From Lentilactobacillus raoultii (GTDB taxonomy: Bacteria > Bacillota > Bacilli > Lactobacillales > Lactobacillaceae), in contig NZ_LS422981.1 in NCBI RefSeq assembly GCF_900411375.1, forward strand, positions 51,437 to 115,436: a stretch of DNA of 64,000 nt. The letters run 5' to 3'. The notes beneath the pieces were generated by a model. The model saw only the letters and a list, made by a program, of their open reading frames with translations. It had not been told where the DNA came from and did no database searches. The first letter of the stretch is position 1, and each line of letters starts with the position of its first letter. A program made the translations under genes and the position numbers. This document shows positions 53,832 to 63,393 of the stretch, one piece after another.

Positions 53832-54563
53832 TTAACGATTTTCATTGAGATCGACGAACGTATTGTAGTTTAAATATTTATAATGCAGTCGCATATTCGA
53901 AACCTCAAACGGGGTGCCATCATCCAAGAAGAAAATCCCTTCCATTACACCCACCGGTTCAACCGGCTTAAGATGAAGCAGTTCTTGATCCTCTTTATTG
54001 GATGGTGTCGTGGTAATCGTCATAAACGATTTTGTCACCGATTTGCCGGTAGTCTCCTCAAAGTAGTTGAAGATCGATCCCTCGACGCGTTCCCGATTCA
54101 AATCCGGTACCACTTTAATCGGTATGTAACCTAATTCAATCATGAACGGCTTATCTTCAAAAGTCCGCAGACGCTTAATCTCATAAACAAAATCACCAGG
54201 ATCCAAAAACAATTCAGTCTGCATCTCTTTGCTGGCCGGAATGACATTAAAGTCCAGCAAGCGGATTTTAGGAATCTTGCCATCACTCTTGAAGCTGTCA
54301 GTCACACCAAGGTTGGACCCCTCATATTGAAAAATAGAGCGATTTTTTTGGTATAGCGGATTGATGAAGGTGCCCGATCCCCGTTTTTTAAAAATAATTC
54401 CTTGATTTGCCAAAACATTCAAGGCTCGTTTAACTGAGCTGCGGCTTACACCATAAGATTCACTTAGACTACGCTCATCTGGCAGGCGCTTAGAATCGAA
54501 CTCGTTCTTTTTAATCCGATTTTTTAAATCCTTCATGATGTTTTGATACACTAAATCAGCCAT
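53832..54563 (-). CDS. GntR-family regulator, HutC/UTRA type
   Basis: About 243 residues. The winged helix (YQNIMKDLKNRIKKNEFDSKRLPDERSLSESYGVSRSSVKRALNVLANQGIIFKKRGSGTFI) is followed by a UTRA ligand domain (about 90-240). The start is MADLVYQ, five bases after AAGGAG. It stands between xfp and the ybaK-like gene with its own terminator, so it may act on a distant locus. Effector unknown, usually a phosphorylated sugar or amino acid. Confidence 0.85.
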   Translation of the reverse strand: MADLVYQNIMKDLKNRIKKNEFDSKRLPDERSLSESYGVSRSSVKRALNVLANQGIIFKKRGSGTFINPLYQKNRSIFQYEGSNLGVTDSFKSDGKIPKIRLLDFNVIPASKEMQTELFLDPGDFVYEIKRLRTFEDKPFMIELGYIPIKVVPDLNRERVEGSIFNYFEETTGKSVTKSFMTITTTPSNKEDQELLHLKPVEPVGVMEGIFFLDDGTPFEVSNMRLHYKYLNYNTFVDLNENR

Positions 54564-54850
54564 TGTTTCTCCTTCATTCAATCAGTCGTTCGTTAACATT
54601 AATTACAAAGTATACCAGATTTTCATTACAAAATGTATGCCATTCAAAACTGGCGACTAAAACCAACCTTATTTTGTCCCTTTAAGACCCAAAATGAGTT
54701 TCCCTCGATCCAAATTAAGATCCCAAAAATATTCTACACTACAATTCAGTCATCACGAAACTTTTTCGCGTCCTTCAGCAATCAATTCCCGTTCAAATTA
54801 GCGCCAACACTCATCAGCCGATGTGATAAAATGTGAATGAGGTGTCGGAT

Positions 54851-55354
54851 ATGTCAAAAAAGAAACGCAAACGAGTTCATAAAACATTAGTTGAACAAAT
54901 CTTGGATAAACATCAGATTCCCTTTGAGCAAATGACTTTTCCAACTCATCAGGAGGGTGACGTTGAACAAATCAGCGTTGATCATTTGGATCAGGATGAA
55001 CATCAAATCTTTAAAACATTGGTCTTGAGTGGAAAAACGACCGGTCCGGTTGTTGGAGTAATCCCGGTTGATGAACATTTGGACGAAAAGAAGTTAGCCA
55101 AAGCATCCGGAAATAAAAAAGTTAACATGGTTCCCCTCAAAGACCTGCTGAAAACAACCGGTTATCAGCACGGGGCTAATACCCCGATCGGTATCTGGGA
55201 GAAATTCAAGTATCCCATTTATATTGATCAAGAAGCTCAAAAAATGGGAAAAATCATCGTTTCTTCCGGACAAATCGGCCGTTCAGTTAAAGTTGACGCT
55301 GAACAGATGCGTCAATTAGTCCACGGCACGTTTACCGATTTAAAGGAAGAGTAA
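54851..55354 (+). CDS. YbaK/EbsC-type Cys-tRNA(Pro) deacylase
   Basis: 167 residues of the YbaK/ProX editing fold: TLVEQILDKHQIPFEQMTFPTHQEGDVEQISVDHLDQDEHQIFKTLVLSGKTTGPVVGVIPVDEHLDEKKLAKASGNKKVNMV followed by GYQHGANTPIGIWEKFKYPIYIDQ. The conserved Lys (FKTLV) and the G-x-x-x-P-x-G-like loop are present. It hydrolyses misacylated tRNA. The start is MSKKKRKR, with GAGGTG upstream. Three bases separate it from the next gene. Confidence 0.88.
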   Translation: MSKKKRKRVHKTLVEQILDKHQIPFEQMTFPTHQEGDVEQISVDHLDQDEHQIFKTLVLSGKTTGPVVGVIPVDEHLDEKKLAKASGNKKVNMVPLKDLLKTTGYQHGANTPIGIWEKFKYPIYIDQEAQKMGKIIVSSGQIGRSVKVDAEQMRQLVHGTFTDLKEE

Positions 55355-55357
55355 TCA

Positions 55358-56092
55358 ATGCTGAAAATAATACTCCTCAATATCGGAATGGTCCTCGGAA
55401 GCACGATTGTGGGACCATTCTTTTTTGTTTATCTGCTGGCCACAATTAACCACAATACTAAAGCAATGATTGCCAGTCGATTCGGGACCGGGGGACAGCT
55501 GATCTTTGGCTTCTTAGGCATCATTCTCCATGAAACCAGCCATTTGCTTGTGGCGATCATCTTTGGTCACCACATTCGCTCCGTTCGATTGATCAGACGA
55601 CCAACCATTGATAATCCATCCCTCGGCTACGTTAATCATACCTGGCGAGCCGATAGTCTTTATCAAAAAATCGGCAATCTATTTATCGGCATCGCCCCAA
55701 TTTTTGGCTGTTGCACCATTATTCTACTATTGGCTAAATGGTTGCTGCCGGATATCTATTCTCAATTAATCGTGTTAACCCAACGCCCTCTTTCACAGCT
55801 TTACCTCACTTGGCCCACCTTTGATTGGGGAAATCTGCTAATCTTTGGGCTATTAACAATCAATATCTGCATTGGCGGCTTTGATTTAAGCACAGCTGAC
55901 TATCAAAACGCCACACAGGGGTTGGTTGCCACAATTCTGCTATTAATTGTTTTGACGATTCTTATTTCAGGATTGCCATTCGGTGACACTATTCAAAGAG
56001 CCGGCATGCATTTTACAAAAATTTTGATGGTTATTTCCAGCTTTAACCTTATGATTTCAATCATCTTAAACCTCAGTTTCAGGCTACTCTAA
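55358..56092 (+). CDS. Membrane protein with HExxH motif (putative metallopeptidase)
   Basis: 244 residues, about six membrane segments. Helix 2 contains GIILHETSHLLVAIIFGHHI, an HExxH zinc site within the membrane as in site-2-protease-like enzymes. The expected second motif with an Asp ligand (N/LDG type) is not obvious, although GGFDLSTADYQNAT near residue 175 may supply Asp ligands. It starts three bases behind the ybaK-like gene, so both are translated together. Function unknown. Confidence 0.65.
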   Translation: MLKIILLNIGMVLGSTIVGPFFFVYLLATINHNTKAMIASRFGTGGQLIFGFLGIILHETSHLLVAIIFGHHIRSVRLIRRPTIDNPSLGYVNHTWRADSLYQKIGNLFIGIAPIFGCCTIILLLAKWLLPDIYSQLIVLTQRPLSQLYLTWPTFDWGNLLIFGLLTINICIGGFDLSTADYQNATQGLVATILLLIVLTILISGLPFGDTIQRAGMHFTKILMVISSFNLMISIILNLSFRLL

Positions 56093-56093
56093 T

Positions 56094-56735
56094 TCAGGCT
56101 TGGCCATTCCATTCATCCATAAATTCGTTGAGAAAGGCCAACATCACTTGTTGCCGATGCTCAGCCAACTTTTTCGCAGTCGGCGTGTTCATCTGATCCT
56201 TTAGTTTTAATAATTTCTCATAAAAATGATTAATTACCGTTCCCCGTTTTCGATACTCCGACTTGTCCAAATTCGTTCTGGGCATCACGTGGGGATTATA
56301 CATTGTCTCACCAAAGTGGCCGCCAAAATAAAAGGTTCTGGCAATCCCAATTGCACCAATGGCATCCAAGCGATCCGCGTCCTGAACAATCTGACCTTCT
56401 AATGATAGTTGATAATGATGTTTTAAATTATCACTAAACGACATGTGGTCAATAATGTCAAAAACTTGGTTAATGAATGGCTGATCATACCCAATTTCAA
56501 TCAACTTACCAATGATTGCCTGTCGTTTAGCCGCTGGATTGGTCGTCACCTTATCATCACTGACATCATGAAGGTACGCGGCAACCAAGACCAGCTGTTC
56601 ATCAGCCGGTTCAGTTTTTAAAATGGTTTGAGCCAGGCTGACCACCCGCATAATATGGGTGTAATCGTGGCCTGACGTTTCGTATCCCAGTTCTTGTTTC
56701 ACGAAATCTTGAATTCTGCGAAGTTCCCGAATCAT
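56094..56735 (-). CDS. HD-domain phosphohydrolase
   Basis: About 213 residues. HD motifs: H in GHDYTHIMRVVSLA, HD in AAYLHDVSDDK, and D in IVQDADRLDAIGAIGIARTFYFGG. It belongs to the small YedJ/YpgQ-like group that hydrolyses nucleotides. The start is MIRELRR at 56735 with GAGG six bases upstream. Convergent with the HExxH gene, stop codons two bases apart. Confidence 0.88.
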   Translation of the reverse strand: MIRELRRIQDFVKQELGYETSGHDYTHIMRVVSLAQTILKTEPADEQLVLVAAYLHDVSDDKVTTNPAAKRQAIIGKLIEIGYDQPFINQVFDIIDHMSFSDNLKHHYQLSLEGQIVQDADRLDAIGAIGIARTFYFGGHFGETMYNPHVMPRTNLDKSEYRKRGTVINHFYEKLLKLKDQMNTPTAKKLAEHRQQVMLAFLNEFMDEWNGQA

Positions 56736-56789
56736 ACTTTTCCTCATTTCCAAATTAATAAGACACTTCAAAAAGTTTAAACCCATAAA

Positions 56790-56835
56790 AATGAGTGACC
56801 CAGACAGCATCTTACTTGTCTAAGTCACCCATTTT
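56790..56835 (-). terminator. adhE terminator
   Basis: GAGTGACCCAGACA pairs with TGTCTAAGTCACC (wobble allowed); the minus strand continues ATTTTTATGG. Confidence 0.7.
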
Positions 56836-56891
56836 AACATACTAATTTTAAGCTTCTATGATTTGTTGATTTGTTCTTTATTCTAGCAAAC

Positions 56892-59510
56892 TTATTTCTC
56901 GACGCCTTGACCATCATAATCGTCTATCATGATTTGTTTTAAATCAGCGATCAACGGTTCCTTCGGGTTGGCAGTCGTGCATTGATCTTCGTAAGCCAAA
57001 ACTGACAACCGATCAACGGCCGAATCAAATTTATCTTTATCAACGCCCCAGGCTTTCAAGCTCAAGGTAACCCCAACGGAATGAGCCAAGTCAATAATTT
57101 TTTGAACCAAGCCTTCAATTAACGCCTCGTCATCCTTACCCTGAATCCCAACGTAGCGGGCAATCTCAGCGTAATCCTTGTTAGCGCGGAAGTATTCATA
57201 TTTCGGCCAAACGGCAATTTTTTCCGGCAATTTGGCGTTAAAGCGAATCACGTGCGGCAAGGTGATGGCAATTGCAATCCCGTGGGTAAGGCCAAATTCA
57301 CCGCCCAGTTTGTGGGCAACGGAATGAGTAATCCCTAAAAAGGCATTTCCAAAGGCCATTCCGGCAAGTGTCGCTGCATTGTGCATTTCTTCACGGGCGT
57401 GGGCATCCCCATTATATGACTTGGTCAAATTATCAAAGACCAGCTTGATCGCCTGCAATGACAACGGCCGTGTGTAATCGGAAGCCATTACTGAAACAAA
57501 GGATTCAATGCCGTGGCAAAGGGTGTCCAGTCCGGAAGCGGCAACAGTCCCCTTTGGAACAGTTTGGACAAATTGCGGATCAACAATCGCCACATCCGGT
57601 GTCAAGGCATAATCTGCCAACGGGTACTTGACGTGCGTCTTGGAATCCGTAATGACAGCGAACGGTGTGACTTCTGAACCGGTACCGGAAGTCGTCGGAA
57701 TCGCAATCATTTGTGCTTTGCGGGGCTTGTTAAAGCGGTAAGCCCGTTTTCTGATATCGATGAATTTCTGTTTGGCGCCAAAGAAACTGGTTGAGGGATC
57801 CTCATAGAATAACCACATGTTCTTGGCAGCATCTAGTGGTGACCCACCGCCAAGTGCAATGATGGTATCCGGTTTGAAGGCCCGCATCTGAGCAACCCCT
57901 TTTTCAACAGTATCCGTTGTTGGATCAGGCTCCACGTCGGCGAAAAGAGAATACTCAATTTCATTTGGGCGACGTTTTAATTCATCCAAAACGGTATCTA
58001 CATAACCATGTTCAACCATGCCGGGTGTTGTCACGATGAAGACTTTGTTAATCCCAGGCATGTCGTCAAGGTAACGAATTGACGTTTTTTCAAAGTAAAC
58101 TCGTGGTAATTTAACCCATTGCATATTATTTCGTCTCTTTGCGATTGTTTTGATGTTCAATAAGTCATAGTCGGTCACATTATGAGAAATCGAGTTGGCA
58201 CCCCATGAACCGGTTCCCAACGTTAATGATGGGGTCATTTCGTTATAGAGGTTACCGATGCCACCGAAACCACCGGGTGTGTTGACCAATACTCGAGCAG
58301 CTTTCATTTTAACGCCAAATTTAAGAGCAATGTCATCATCCGTCGTTTGAATGGCCGCGGTATGACCCAAGCCACCATAATTCAAAAGCTGTTCAGCAAT
58401 TGAGAAGGCATCTTCATGACTCTTGGCTTTGTAGATACTGATCACTGGACTTAATTTTTCACCTGACAATGGATACTTGGCACCAATTCCTGTCATTTCA
58501 GCTGCCAGAACTTTTGTGTTGTCCGGTACTTTGAGACCAGCCATTTTTGCAATTTCCTTAGCTGATTTACCAGCGATTGGGCCACGAACCCCGCCACGTT
58601 TTGGATCAAACATGGCTTCTGCCAATTTCGGTTGATCCTTTTTGGCAACAAAGAAGACGCCGTTTTTAATGAAGTTTTCTTTCACATCATCGTAAATTTC
58701 ATTATCAATGATGGCACTGTTTTCAGTGGCACAAATCATGCCGTTATCAAACGTTTTTGAAAGGACAATGTCGTTAACTGCCCGCAAAATATTGGCAGTT
58801 CTTTCAATGTAGACCGGGCCGTTCCCCGGGCCAACACCCAACGCCGGTTTGCCAGTTGAATAAGCAGCTTTAACCATGCCTGGACCACCGGTAGCAAGCG
58901 TACTTGCGACTCCTGGATGATTGATTAATTTATTGGTTGCTTCAATGCTGGGTTCTTCAATCCACTGAATGGCGCCTTCTGGTGCTCCGGCAGCGATTGC
59001 GGCGTCACGAACTACTTTGGCTGCGGCAACGGATGATTTCATTGCCTGTGGGTGAAAACTGAAAATAATTGGGTTACGAGTTTTCATCGCAATAATTGAT
59101 TTGAACAGTGTCGTTGAAGTCGGGTTGGTAACGGGTGTAATCCCGGCTAAAACGCCTAGTGGTTCGGCAACGGTAATTAATTGGCGTTCCCGATCATCTT
59201 TGATGACACCAACCGTTTTGTGGTCACGAATGCTGTGCCAAATTTCTTCGGTCGCGTACATATTTTTAATCGCTTTGTCTTCAGCAACTCCCCGGCCGGT
59301 TTCTTCAGCGGCCATGATAGCTAAATCCATGTGTTTGTCTTGACCGGCCATCACCATTTCATGGGTAATGTGGTCAACTTTTTTCTGGTCAAATGAATCC
59401 ATGATTTCAAGGGCTTTTTGGGCTTTTGAAACTAACTTGTTGATCATGTCGTCAACGTTGGTTTTTACTGGTTTAGTTGGTTTGAGTTCTTTTACCTTAT
59501 TTTCAATCAT
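56892..59510 (-). CDS. adhE: Bifunctional acetaldehyde-CoA/alcohol dehydrogenase
   Basis: 872 residues. The N-terminal ALDH domain (about 1-440) has the catalytic Cys in DNGMICATENSAII. The C-terminal iron alcohol dehydrogenase (about 455-870) has GGGSPLDAAKNMW and the iron-binding GITHSVAHKLGGEFGLTHGIAIAITLPHVI. It reduces acetyl-CoA to ethanol and regenerates NAD, required in heterofermentation. Two Rex-like boxes precede it. Full length. Confidence 0.95.
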   Translation of the reverse strand: MIENKVKELKPTKPVKTNVDDMINKLVSKAQKALEIMDSFDQKKVDHITHEMVMAGQDKHMDLAIMAAEETGRGVAEDKAIKNMYATEEIWHSIRDHKTVGVIKDDRERQLITVAEPLGVLAGITPVTNPTSTTLFKSIIAMKTRNPIIFSFHPQAMKSSVAAAKVVRDAAIAAGAPEGAIQWIEEPSIEATNKLINHPGVASTLATGGPGMVKAAYSTGKPALGVGPGNGPVYIERTANILRAVNDIVLSKTFDNGMICATENSAIIDNEIYDDVKENFIKNGVFFVAKKDQPKLAEAMFDPKRGGVRGPIAGKSAKEIAKMAGLKVPDNTKVLAAEMTGIGAKYPLSGEKLSPVISIYKAKSHEDAFSIAEQLLNYGGLGHTAAIQTTDDDIALKFGVKMKAARVLVNTPGGFGGIGNLYNEMTPSLTLGTGSWGANSISHNVTDYDLLNIKTIAKRRNNMQWVKLPRVYFEKTSIRYLDDMPGINKVFIVTTPGMVEHGYVDTVLDELKRRPNEIEYSLFADVEPDPTTDTVEKGVAQMRAFKPDTIIALGGGSPLDAAKNMWLFYEDPSTSFFGAKQKFIDIRKRAYRFNKPRKAQMIAIPTTSGTGSEVTPFAVITDSKTHVKYPLADYALTPDVAIVDPQFVQTVPKGTVAASGLDTLCHGIESFVSVMASDYTRPLSLQAIKLVFDNLTKSYNGDAHAREEMHNAATLAGMAFGNAFLGITHSVAHKLGGEFGLTHGIAIAITLPHVIRFNAKLPEKIAVWPKYEYFRANKDYAEIARYVGIQGKDDEALIEGLVQKIIDLAHSVGVTLSLKAWGVDKDKFDSAVDRLSVLAYEDQCTTANPKEPLIADLKQIMIDDYDGQGVEK

Positions 59511-59547
59511 TAGTTAGCCTCCGTGAAAATGCTTTTTGAAAAAATCT

Positions 59548-59621
59548 TTGTTATCTATTTCACAAAAATAACTATACCACGAATTTTTTAATTGTAAATA
59601 CTTTTGTTCAACAAATCACAA
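59548..59621 (-). promoter_or_regulatory. adhE promoter with two Rex-like boxes
   Basis: TTGTGAAATAGATAACAA (59565-59548) and TTGTGATTTGTTGAACAA (59621-59604) on the minus strand resemble the Rex operator TTGTGA-N6-TCACAA. Between them lies TTTACA/TATAGT with 16-base spacing. Rex senses NADH/NAD and is known to control adhE in Gram-positive bacteria. Confidence 0.6.
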
Positions 59622-59666
59622 TTTAATTTTCATTTCATTACATCCCTTGTCACTCAAGCAAGGACG

Positions 59667-59699
59667 AAAAAAGAGCCCGAATAGTGGACTCTTATTTTC
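59667..59699 (-). terminator. Terminator of the DUF1836 gene
   Basis: AAGAGCCC pairs with GGACTCTT with one wobble/mismatch; the minus strand continues TTTTTTCG. Confidence 0.7.
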
Positions 59700-59737
59700 A
59701 TGAAACCGGTTTCTTTATTTATATGTGAATAGTTTCA

Positions 59738-60277
59738 CTACTTAGCAATTTTAGGAATTGGCCTTTCAATAAGCCGCAGTAATGTTTCAGACTCTAACCG
59801 ATCAATTATCACATTGACTGCTACCTGCATTAATTTGTCATTTAAGTTTTTTTCTTCCATCGCTTGGCCAAATCGATTTTCGAGATTTTTAAACGAAAAT
59901 CGAAGACGCTTGATAAATTGATCATAGGCCTTCTGGGGATAAATATTTGCCGTCACCTGATCAATGCCGTGGCGAATTGTTTCCAAAGAAAAAGCCGGTT
60001 TTAACAGACTAATCAAAATAATATCGGCCAACTGCATCGTCTGGTACTTCTTCTTAACCGGCGCAATAATGGCTTTATGCTTAACGTAATTATTGATCAT
60101 CGCTGGTGTGACGTGGTCAACGCCAATTGGCCCCAGCAGATTATTAACCAGTGCGGTCACTTGGTCCATATACAGCGCAAATTTAGGTAATTCAGACCAT
60201 AGTGGCAATTCAACGGTTTTTAACTTCTCTTCCCACTTCTTGTAAGATTGATACGCTTCCTCATTACTAGCTGACAT
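59738..60277 (-). CDS. DUF1836 domain protein
   Basis: About 179 residues. The core LPLWSELPKFALYMDQVTALVNNLLGPIGVDHVTPAMINNYVKHKAI ... KKKYQTMQLADIILISLLKPAFSLETIRHGI is a MerR-like helix-turn-helix arrangement typical of DUF1836, which probably binds DNA. The start is MSASNEE (60277), eight bases after AAGGGG. Monocistronic. Function unknown. Confidence 0.8.
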   Translation of the reverse strand: MSASNEEAYQSYKKWEEKLKTVELPLWSELPKFALYMDQVTALVNNLLGPIGVDHVTPAMINNYVKHKAIIAPVKKKYQTMQLADIILISLLKPAFSLETIRHGIDQVTANIYPQKAYDQFIKRLRFSFKNLENRFGQAMEEKNLNDKLMQVAVNVIIDRLESETLLRLIERPIPKIAK

Positions 60278-60446
60278 TAACATCGCCCCTTACTCATATC
60301 GTTAATTATACCACTTTATGTAGTTTTTAAAACTAGGTGGTAGGCTGGTTAAAGAAGTATTTTCTGAATTGAAATTCGAGCAGTCTCTCAGTTCCCGATC
60401 ATCAATCATGACACAACGATTCGTAATTTGATCGATTAAAACGTAT

Positions 60447-60522
60447 AAAAAAAGCCCTAAAAGGTAAATCATCCTTTTATGGCAAAATCACCAGGCTGAA
60501 AACAAAGTTGATTTGGCTTTTT
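60447..60522 (-). terminator. Terminator of the P-type ATPase operon
   Basis: AAAAAAGCC (60448-60456) pairs with GGCTTTTTT (60514-60522); an inner hairpin AAAAGG/CCTTTT is also seen. Confidence 0.65.
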
Positions 60523-60535
60523 TGTAATCACTCAT

Positions 60536-60781
60536 TTAATTAGAATGTCGCTTCGACTTACCCCAAAAATGCTGGATAATCTCAATTATCAAAAAGAAGC
60601 CGGCAATCCCAATCACATTTTCAACGAACATAGTCAAATCCTTTAGCCAGCGCAATTGGCCAAATTGAAAGAGATCTAGAACACCTCTTAAAATTGTTAA
60701 CGGGACTAACACCCACATCATCAAACTGAGATCATCAATTAATCCCGAAAAAATTGATTTAATCGTTTTCACTTTGTTCAC
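60536..60781 (-). CDS. Small membrane protein coupled to the P-type ATPase
   Basis: 81 residues with two hydrophobic stretches (about 18-33 and 45-68) and a basic tail (GKSKRHSN). Its ATG overlaps the stop region of the ATPase gene by four bases, so it is translationally coupled and may be an accessory or regulatory subunit. No family recognised. Confidence 0.65.
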   Translation of the reverse strand: MNKVKTIKSIFSGLIDDLSLMMWVLVPLTILRGVLDLFQFGQLRWLKDLTMFVENVIGIAGFFLIIEIIQHFWGKSKRHSN

Positions 60782-63162
60782 CGACCTCCTCGCTTAGCTG
60801 CTCGAGCCGCTCTCTTGGCCGCCCGCCGATCCAGTATCTTGGCAATCACACCCTGCATAAAGATGTAAATCGGATACGCCGTCGCAATTAACGGAACAGC
60901 GTAAAGCCAGATATCTTTATTAAAGAAAGAAACCAGTGAGAAGATATTATTGAAGAAGACAATAATCGCCAGAAAGGCTGCCAAAACCAACACATCCATG
61001 GCCAACTTCATCCGATTCCACGGTCGCGAAACCAACACTAGTGCCAACCAACAAATTGCCCCAGTTAATAACACACATAACGTGGACGTAAACTCATAGT
61101 GTAAGCCGAAAAAGCGTCCCAAAATTTCAATCACCATCACATACCCGACCACACAGACTGCCGCCGGTGCCGAGACAATCAAAACCTGCCGCATAAACTG
61201 ATTGGTAATTCGACTAAAGTTGGGTTCCAACGCCAAGATAAACGACGGGATACCGACCATCAGTGAGGTGATTGGGGTCAGTTGAATTGGCTCAAATGGA
61301 TACTGCATGGCCAGAAAAACAAAGATAATCGTTAACGCGACTGAATACATGGTCTTAATCAAGTACATTGATGCGACTCGTTCAATATTGTTAATGACCC
61401 GACGCCCCTCATTTAAAACGTCAATCATTGCATCGAAATTTGAATTAATGAGGACAAAATCTGCGATACTCTTAGTGCTCTCACTACCAGAAGCCATTGC
61501 AATTCCACAATCGGCCTGCCGCAGCGCCAGCAAATCATTCACCCCGTCACCGGTCATCGCAACCGTATGCTTCTGACTTTGCAGCGCCGTAATCAACCGC
61601 TTCTTTTGATCGGGAGTCACCCGGCCAAACACCGTGTGTTCAGCCGCAATCTTTTCAAAATCAGCCTCGTCTTCAACGGTTGACATATCGATTTGATGCT
61701 CGGCGTTTTGAATTCCGGCATTTTTAGCAATTGTTGCCACCGTAGTCGGGTCATCACCGGAAATAACTTTAATCGTGACCCCTTGATTGTTGAAGTATCG
61801 AAATGTATTGACCGCGTTAGGCCGAATCACATCGGAAATTAAGATCAATCCGATCATTTCGGGAGCCTTTAGTGGCTGCTCAGCATTCAGGCCGTCCACC
61901 TTGGCCACTGCCAACACTCGAAAACCTTGTTTGGCGTATTTTTGAATTTGCTGAATCACGTGATCTGGTAATTGTTTAAAGATAAACTGAGGCGCGCCAA
62001 AGACATAGTCATGGCCATCCGCAAAGGCTGCCCCACTCCATTTTCGTTGCGATGAAAACGGTACGCTGGTTTTAACTGTCATTTCCGGATCTTCAAAAGC
62101 TGTTTTAAGTGCATTGGCCGTCTCATTGGTATCACCAGTCCCGTAAGTAATGCCGGCAACCACTCGTTCCAAGTCGGCCACCTTCATTTCAGGAACCATC
62201 GGAATAGCTCGTTCAAACTTGAGGTCACCGCTGGTAATCGTGCCGGTTTTATCCAAACAAATCACATCAACTCTGGCTAATGTTTCAATTGCCGGCAGAT
62301 CACGAACCAATGTTTTCTTTCTGGCCAAATGCATCGCTGAAACTGCCAGCGTCACCGAGGTCAGTAAAACCAAGCCTTCCGGAATCATCCCAATCATCGC
62401 AGCAGCGGTACCTAAAATTGCCCGATTAAGATGACTATCACCAAGATATTTAGCAATGAACAACACTACGCCTAATGGAATGATAACATACGTTAAAACT
62501 TTAATAATTCGATTAATAGTGTTCAACAGAACGCTTGAGGTGTCTTTTCCTTCTTTGGCTTCGTTGGAAATATGATTAACAAAGGTTTGGGCGCCAACCT
62601 TAGTCACTAACATTTTCCCGGAACCACCGACCAAGTAGGTTCCCGAAGTCAAAGTGTCATCCATCTTCTTTGAAATCGTTTTAGATTCTCCAGTAATGGG
62701 TGACTCATCAACTTCCATCCCCCGCGACTGCATCACAACGCCGTCAACCGGGATTTGATCTCCCCGATTCAGTACCAGAACATCTCCCAGCACTAAGTCT
62801 TCCGGATAAATCGACTGGGGTTGACCATCCCGAATCACGGTTGATTTGCCTTCCGCCAGCAGCACCATTTTATCAACTTGTCGTTTGGATCGAATTTCCT
62901 GAATGATCCCAATGATCGTGTTAAAAAACGCAATCCCCAAAAACAATAGGTTTTTATAACTCCCCGTATAAAAGATCAAGCCGCCCAACACAACATTGAT
63001 CAAATTAAAAAGAGTAAATGTGTTATCTCGTAAAATTTCCTTAATACTGCGGGTCAGAGACTGCTCACCAGTATTTTGATGTCCGGTTTTTATCTGGTGC
63101 TCAACCTGAGCAGAAGACAGACCCTGCTCAGGGGAAACTTCTGAAATTTTGACATCTGCCAA
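60778..63162 (-). CDS. Cation-transporting P-type ATPase (CtpE-like)
   Basis: 794 residues. TGES (157-160, actuator), membrane motif IPEGL (260-264), phosphorylation site DKTGT (304-308) and the hinge TGDGVNDLLALRQAD are all present. The IPEGLVLLTSVTLAVSA stretch resembles the CtpE-type group, one member of which transports calcium in mycobacteria. There is no N-terminal metal-binding Cys domain, so soft-metal export is unlikely. The C-terminus is very basic (KRAARAAKRGGR). Calcium, magnesium or potassium are possible ions. Confidence 0.85.
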   Translation of the reverse strand: MADVKISEVSPEQGLSSAQVEHQIKTGHQNTGEQSLTRSIKEILRDNTFTLFNLINVVLGGLIFYTGSYKNLLFLGIAFFNTIIGIIQEIRSKRQVDKMVLLAEGKSTVIRDGQPQSIYPEDLVLGDVLVLNRGDQIPVDGVVMQSRGMEVDESPITGESKTISKKMDDTLTSGTYLVGGSGKMLVTKVGAQTFVNHISNEAKEGKDTSSVLLNTINRIIKVLTYVIIPLGVVLFIAKYLGDSHLNRAILGTAAAMIGMIPEGLVLLTSVTLAVSAMHLARKKTLVRDLPAIETLARVDVICLDKTGTITSGDLKFERAIPMVPEMKVADLERVVAGITYGTGDTNETANALKTAFEDPEMTVKTSVPFSSQRKWSGAAFADGHDYVFGAPQFIFKQLPDHVIQQIQKYAKQGFRVLAVAKVDGLNAEQPLKAPEMIGLILISDVIRPNAVNTFRYFNNQGVTIKVISGDDPTTVATIAKNAGIQNAEHQIDMSTVEDEADFEKIAAEHTVFGRVTPDQKKRLITALQSQKHTVAMTGDGVNDLLALRQADCGIAMASGSESTKSIADFVLINSNFDAMIDVLNEGRRVINNIERVASMYLIKTMYSVALTIIFVFLAMQYPFEPIQLTPITSLMVGIPSFILALEPNFSRITNQFMRQVLIVSAPAAVCVVGYVMVIEILGRFFGLHYEFTSTLCVLLTGAICWLALVLVSRPWNRMKLAMDVLVLAAFLAIIVFFNNIFSLVSFFNKDIWLYAVPLIATAYPIYIFMQGVIAKILDRRAAKRAARAAKRGGR

Positions 63163-63317
63163 GTTAAACGCCTCGCTTTTTACTCAATTGTACAAAATCT
63201 CAGTTCAAAAGCATATTGATTTGTATGGATTCAAAAGAAGCTTAAAAAATTTAAACTGGTCGTAAGATTTTAGCAATCAATTTAACAGTCAAAGAAGCCG
63301 TCAGCCATCCCTAATTT

Positions 63318-63331
63318 CTTAAGCGCTTACA
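63318..63331 (-). promoter_or_regulatory. cre-like site upstream of the aldo/keto reductase gene
   Basis: TGTAAGCGCTTAAG on the minus strand (palindromic core AAGCGCTT) lies about 65 bases before the start codon. It resembles a catabolite-responsive element. Confidence 0.5.
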
Positions 63332-63393
63332 TAATTTTAACCCAAAACTATGCTAGAATGAAGTCACAATCACGTTATTTAGGGGGAATCTGA

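Noticed and set aside
53832-54563. HutC-type GntR as the regulator of xfp
   Set aside because: Both are on the same strand with a terminator between them and no shared palindrome at the xfp promoter; the link is by proximity only.
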